This document shows, one piece after another, positions 5,406 through 5,809 of a stretch of DNA of 5,809 nt. The notes under the pieces are model-generated. The model had not been told where the DNA came from and searched no databases. It saw only the letters and a program-made list of their open reading frames with translations. Position numbers and translations under genes: made by a program. Each line of letters starts with the position of its first letter. Positions within the stretch are counted from its first letter, which is position 1. This DNA is from Syntrophaceae bacterium (GTDB lineage Bacteria; Desulfobacterota; Syntrophia; Syntrophales; UBA2185), in NCBI GenBank assembly GCA_003508565.1, contig DNUI01000269.1, positions 1-5,809 of the forward strand. The letters run 5' to 3'.

Positions 5406-5809
5406 ATGAGTTTCGCGACATTATTACTGCTTGTTTCTATAGTCATCGTTGTTCTTGTTATCCTGTTGTATTTTTTTTCATCCAAACGACACACGCAATC
5501 GCCACAGAAGTCTGCCCCAAAAGTGATCCCGGCAAAAGAGGTCCGGCCGCGCAAAGCAGAGAGTATCAATGTAAAAGAGATGCAACCGCATACTGACTCC
5601 ATCCCGGTAAAAGAGATGGATTTGAAGGCCGTTGTCATTCCTGGCGAAGCGGGCATATTTGACATTCACAGTAATATAAAAAGATTTATTCAGACGGGAA
5701 TTGAGGCGTTATTCGCCGGCCGGGCAGGTTTAGAGAGTGATCGCAGAAAACCCCTGACCCTCCGGGATATACCGTCCGAAACTCTGGATAGTGTTGTAAA
5801 ACAGATTGA
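5406..5809 (+). CDS. N-terminally membrane-anchored protein of unknown function (3' end outside window)
   Basis: The frame is open from ATG 5406 to the window end, giving 134 codons plus two bases, so the C-terminus is missing. Residues 3-24 are a strongly hydrophobic segment (FATLLLLVSIVIVVLVILLY) followed by SSKRH, which predicts a single uncleaved anchor with the rest in the cytoplasm (positive-inside rule). Residues 30-75 are a Pro/Lys-rich, low-complexity linker with repeated VKEM (57-60 and 68-71). A compact, probably folded part follows from about residue 76, including FIQTGIEALFAGRAG and LTLRDIPSETLDSVVKQI. I do not recognise the family; the last stretch vaguely recalls the entry to regulatory domains such as HDOD, which is only a guess. 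The in-frame stop at 5376-5378 excludes an earlier start. The ribosome site is weak (GGA at 5395-5397). The strong promoter just upstream supports a real gene. Confidence 0.7.
   Translation, partial: MSFATLLLLVSIVIVVLVILLYFFSSKRHTQSPQKSAPKVIPAKEVRPRKAESINVKEMQPHTDSIPVKEMDLKAVVIPGEAGIFDIHSNIKRFIQTGIEALFAGRAGLESDRRKPLTLRDIPSETLDSVVKQI

Noticed and set aside
5252..5665. 137-residue minus-strand frame
   Set aside because: It is opposite the membrane-anchored protein gene, which has a credible transmembrane segment and promoter; the antisense product shows no family features.

Overview
The window looks like chromosomal DNA from a Gram-negative-type bacterium of moderate GC content. The protein families fit best with Desulfobacterota (the former Deltaproteobacteria: syntrophic, sulfate-reducing or metal-reducing lineages). 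This placement is inferred from remembered family resemblance: a GNAT with an FSP...QGLPPED N-terminal block, a four-domain S1 protein with a Lys-rich FGDIMKGKL tail, and a divergent YchF/DUF933 ATPase. No marker gene fixes the taxonomy. All supported genes lie on the + strand.

Layout. Positions 1-150 are the C-terminal 49 codons of an unidentified protein. A GNAT acetyltransferase (170-658) follows after 19 bases. A gene-free stretch (659-1075) has nothing recognisable in its first 140 bases, then a weak promoter-like pair near 800-828 and a strongly self-complementary stretch (about 838-1045), read here as a structured 5' leader or small RNA. Next come an S1-domain RNA-binding protein (1076-2299) and, 67 bases later, a secreted alpha/beta hydrolase (2367-3506). 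The intergenic region 3507-3828 holds four hairpins, one resembling an intrinsic terminator, and two sigma70-type promoters, each with a perfect TTGACA. The YchF-like ATPase (3829-4896) is followed by 509 gene-free bases with a REP/BIME-like inverted pair of GC-rich palindromes (4983-5102), a possible second degenerate repeat (5195-5231) and a good sigma70 promoter (5323-5350). That promoter precedes a membrane-anchored protein (5406 onward), cut by the window edge.

How the genes relate. There is no single obvious pathway. The S1-like protein and the YchF-like ATPase both belong to families that act at the ribosome, so a loose translation theme is possible, but each has its own upstream control region and they are separated by the hydrolase and a terminator-like hairpin. 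I see no defence system, transposase, tRNA, rRNA or CRISPR array. The items most worth checking are the structured region before the S1 gene and the ATPase that lacks the two best-studied functional residues of YchF.
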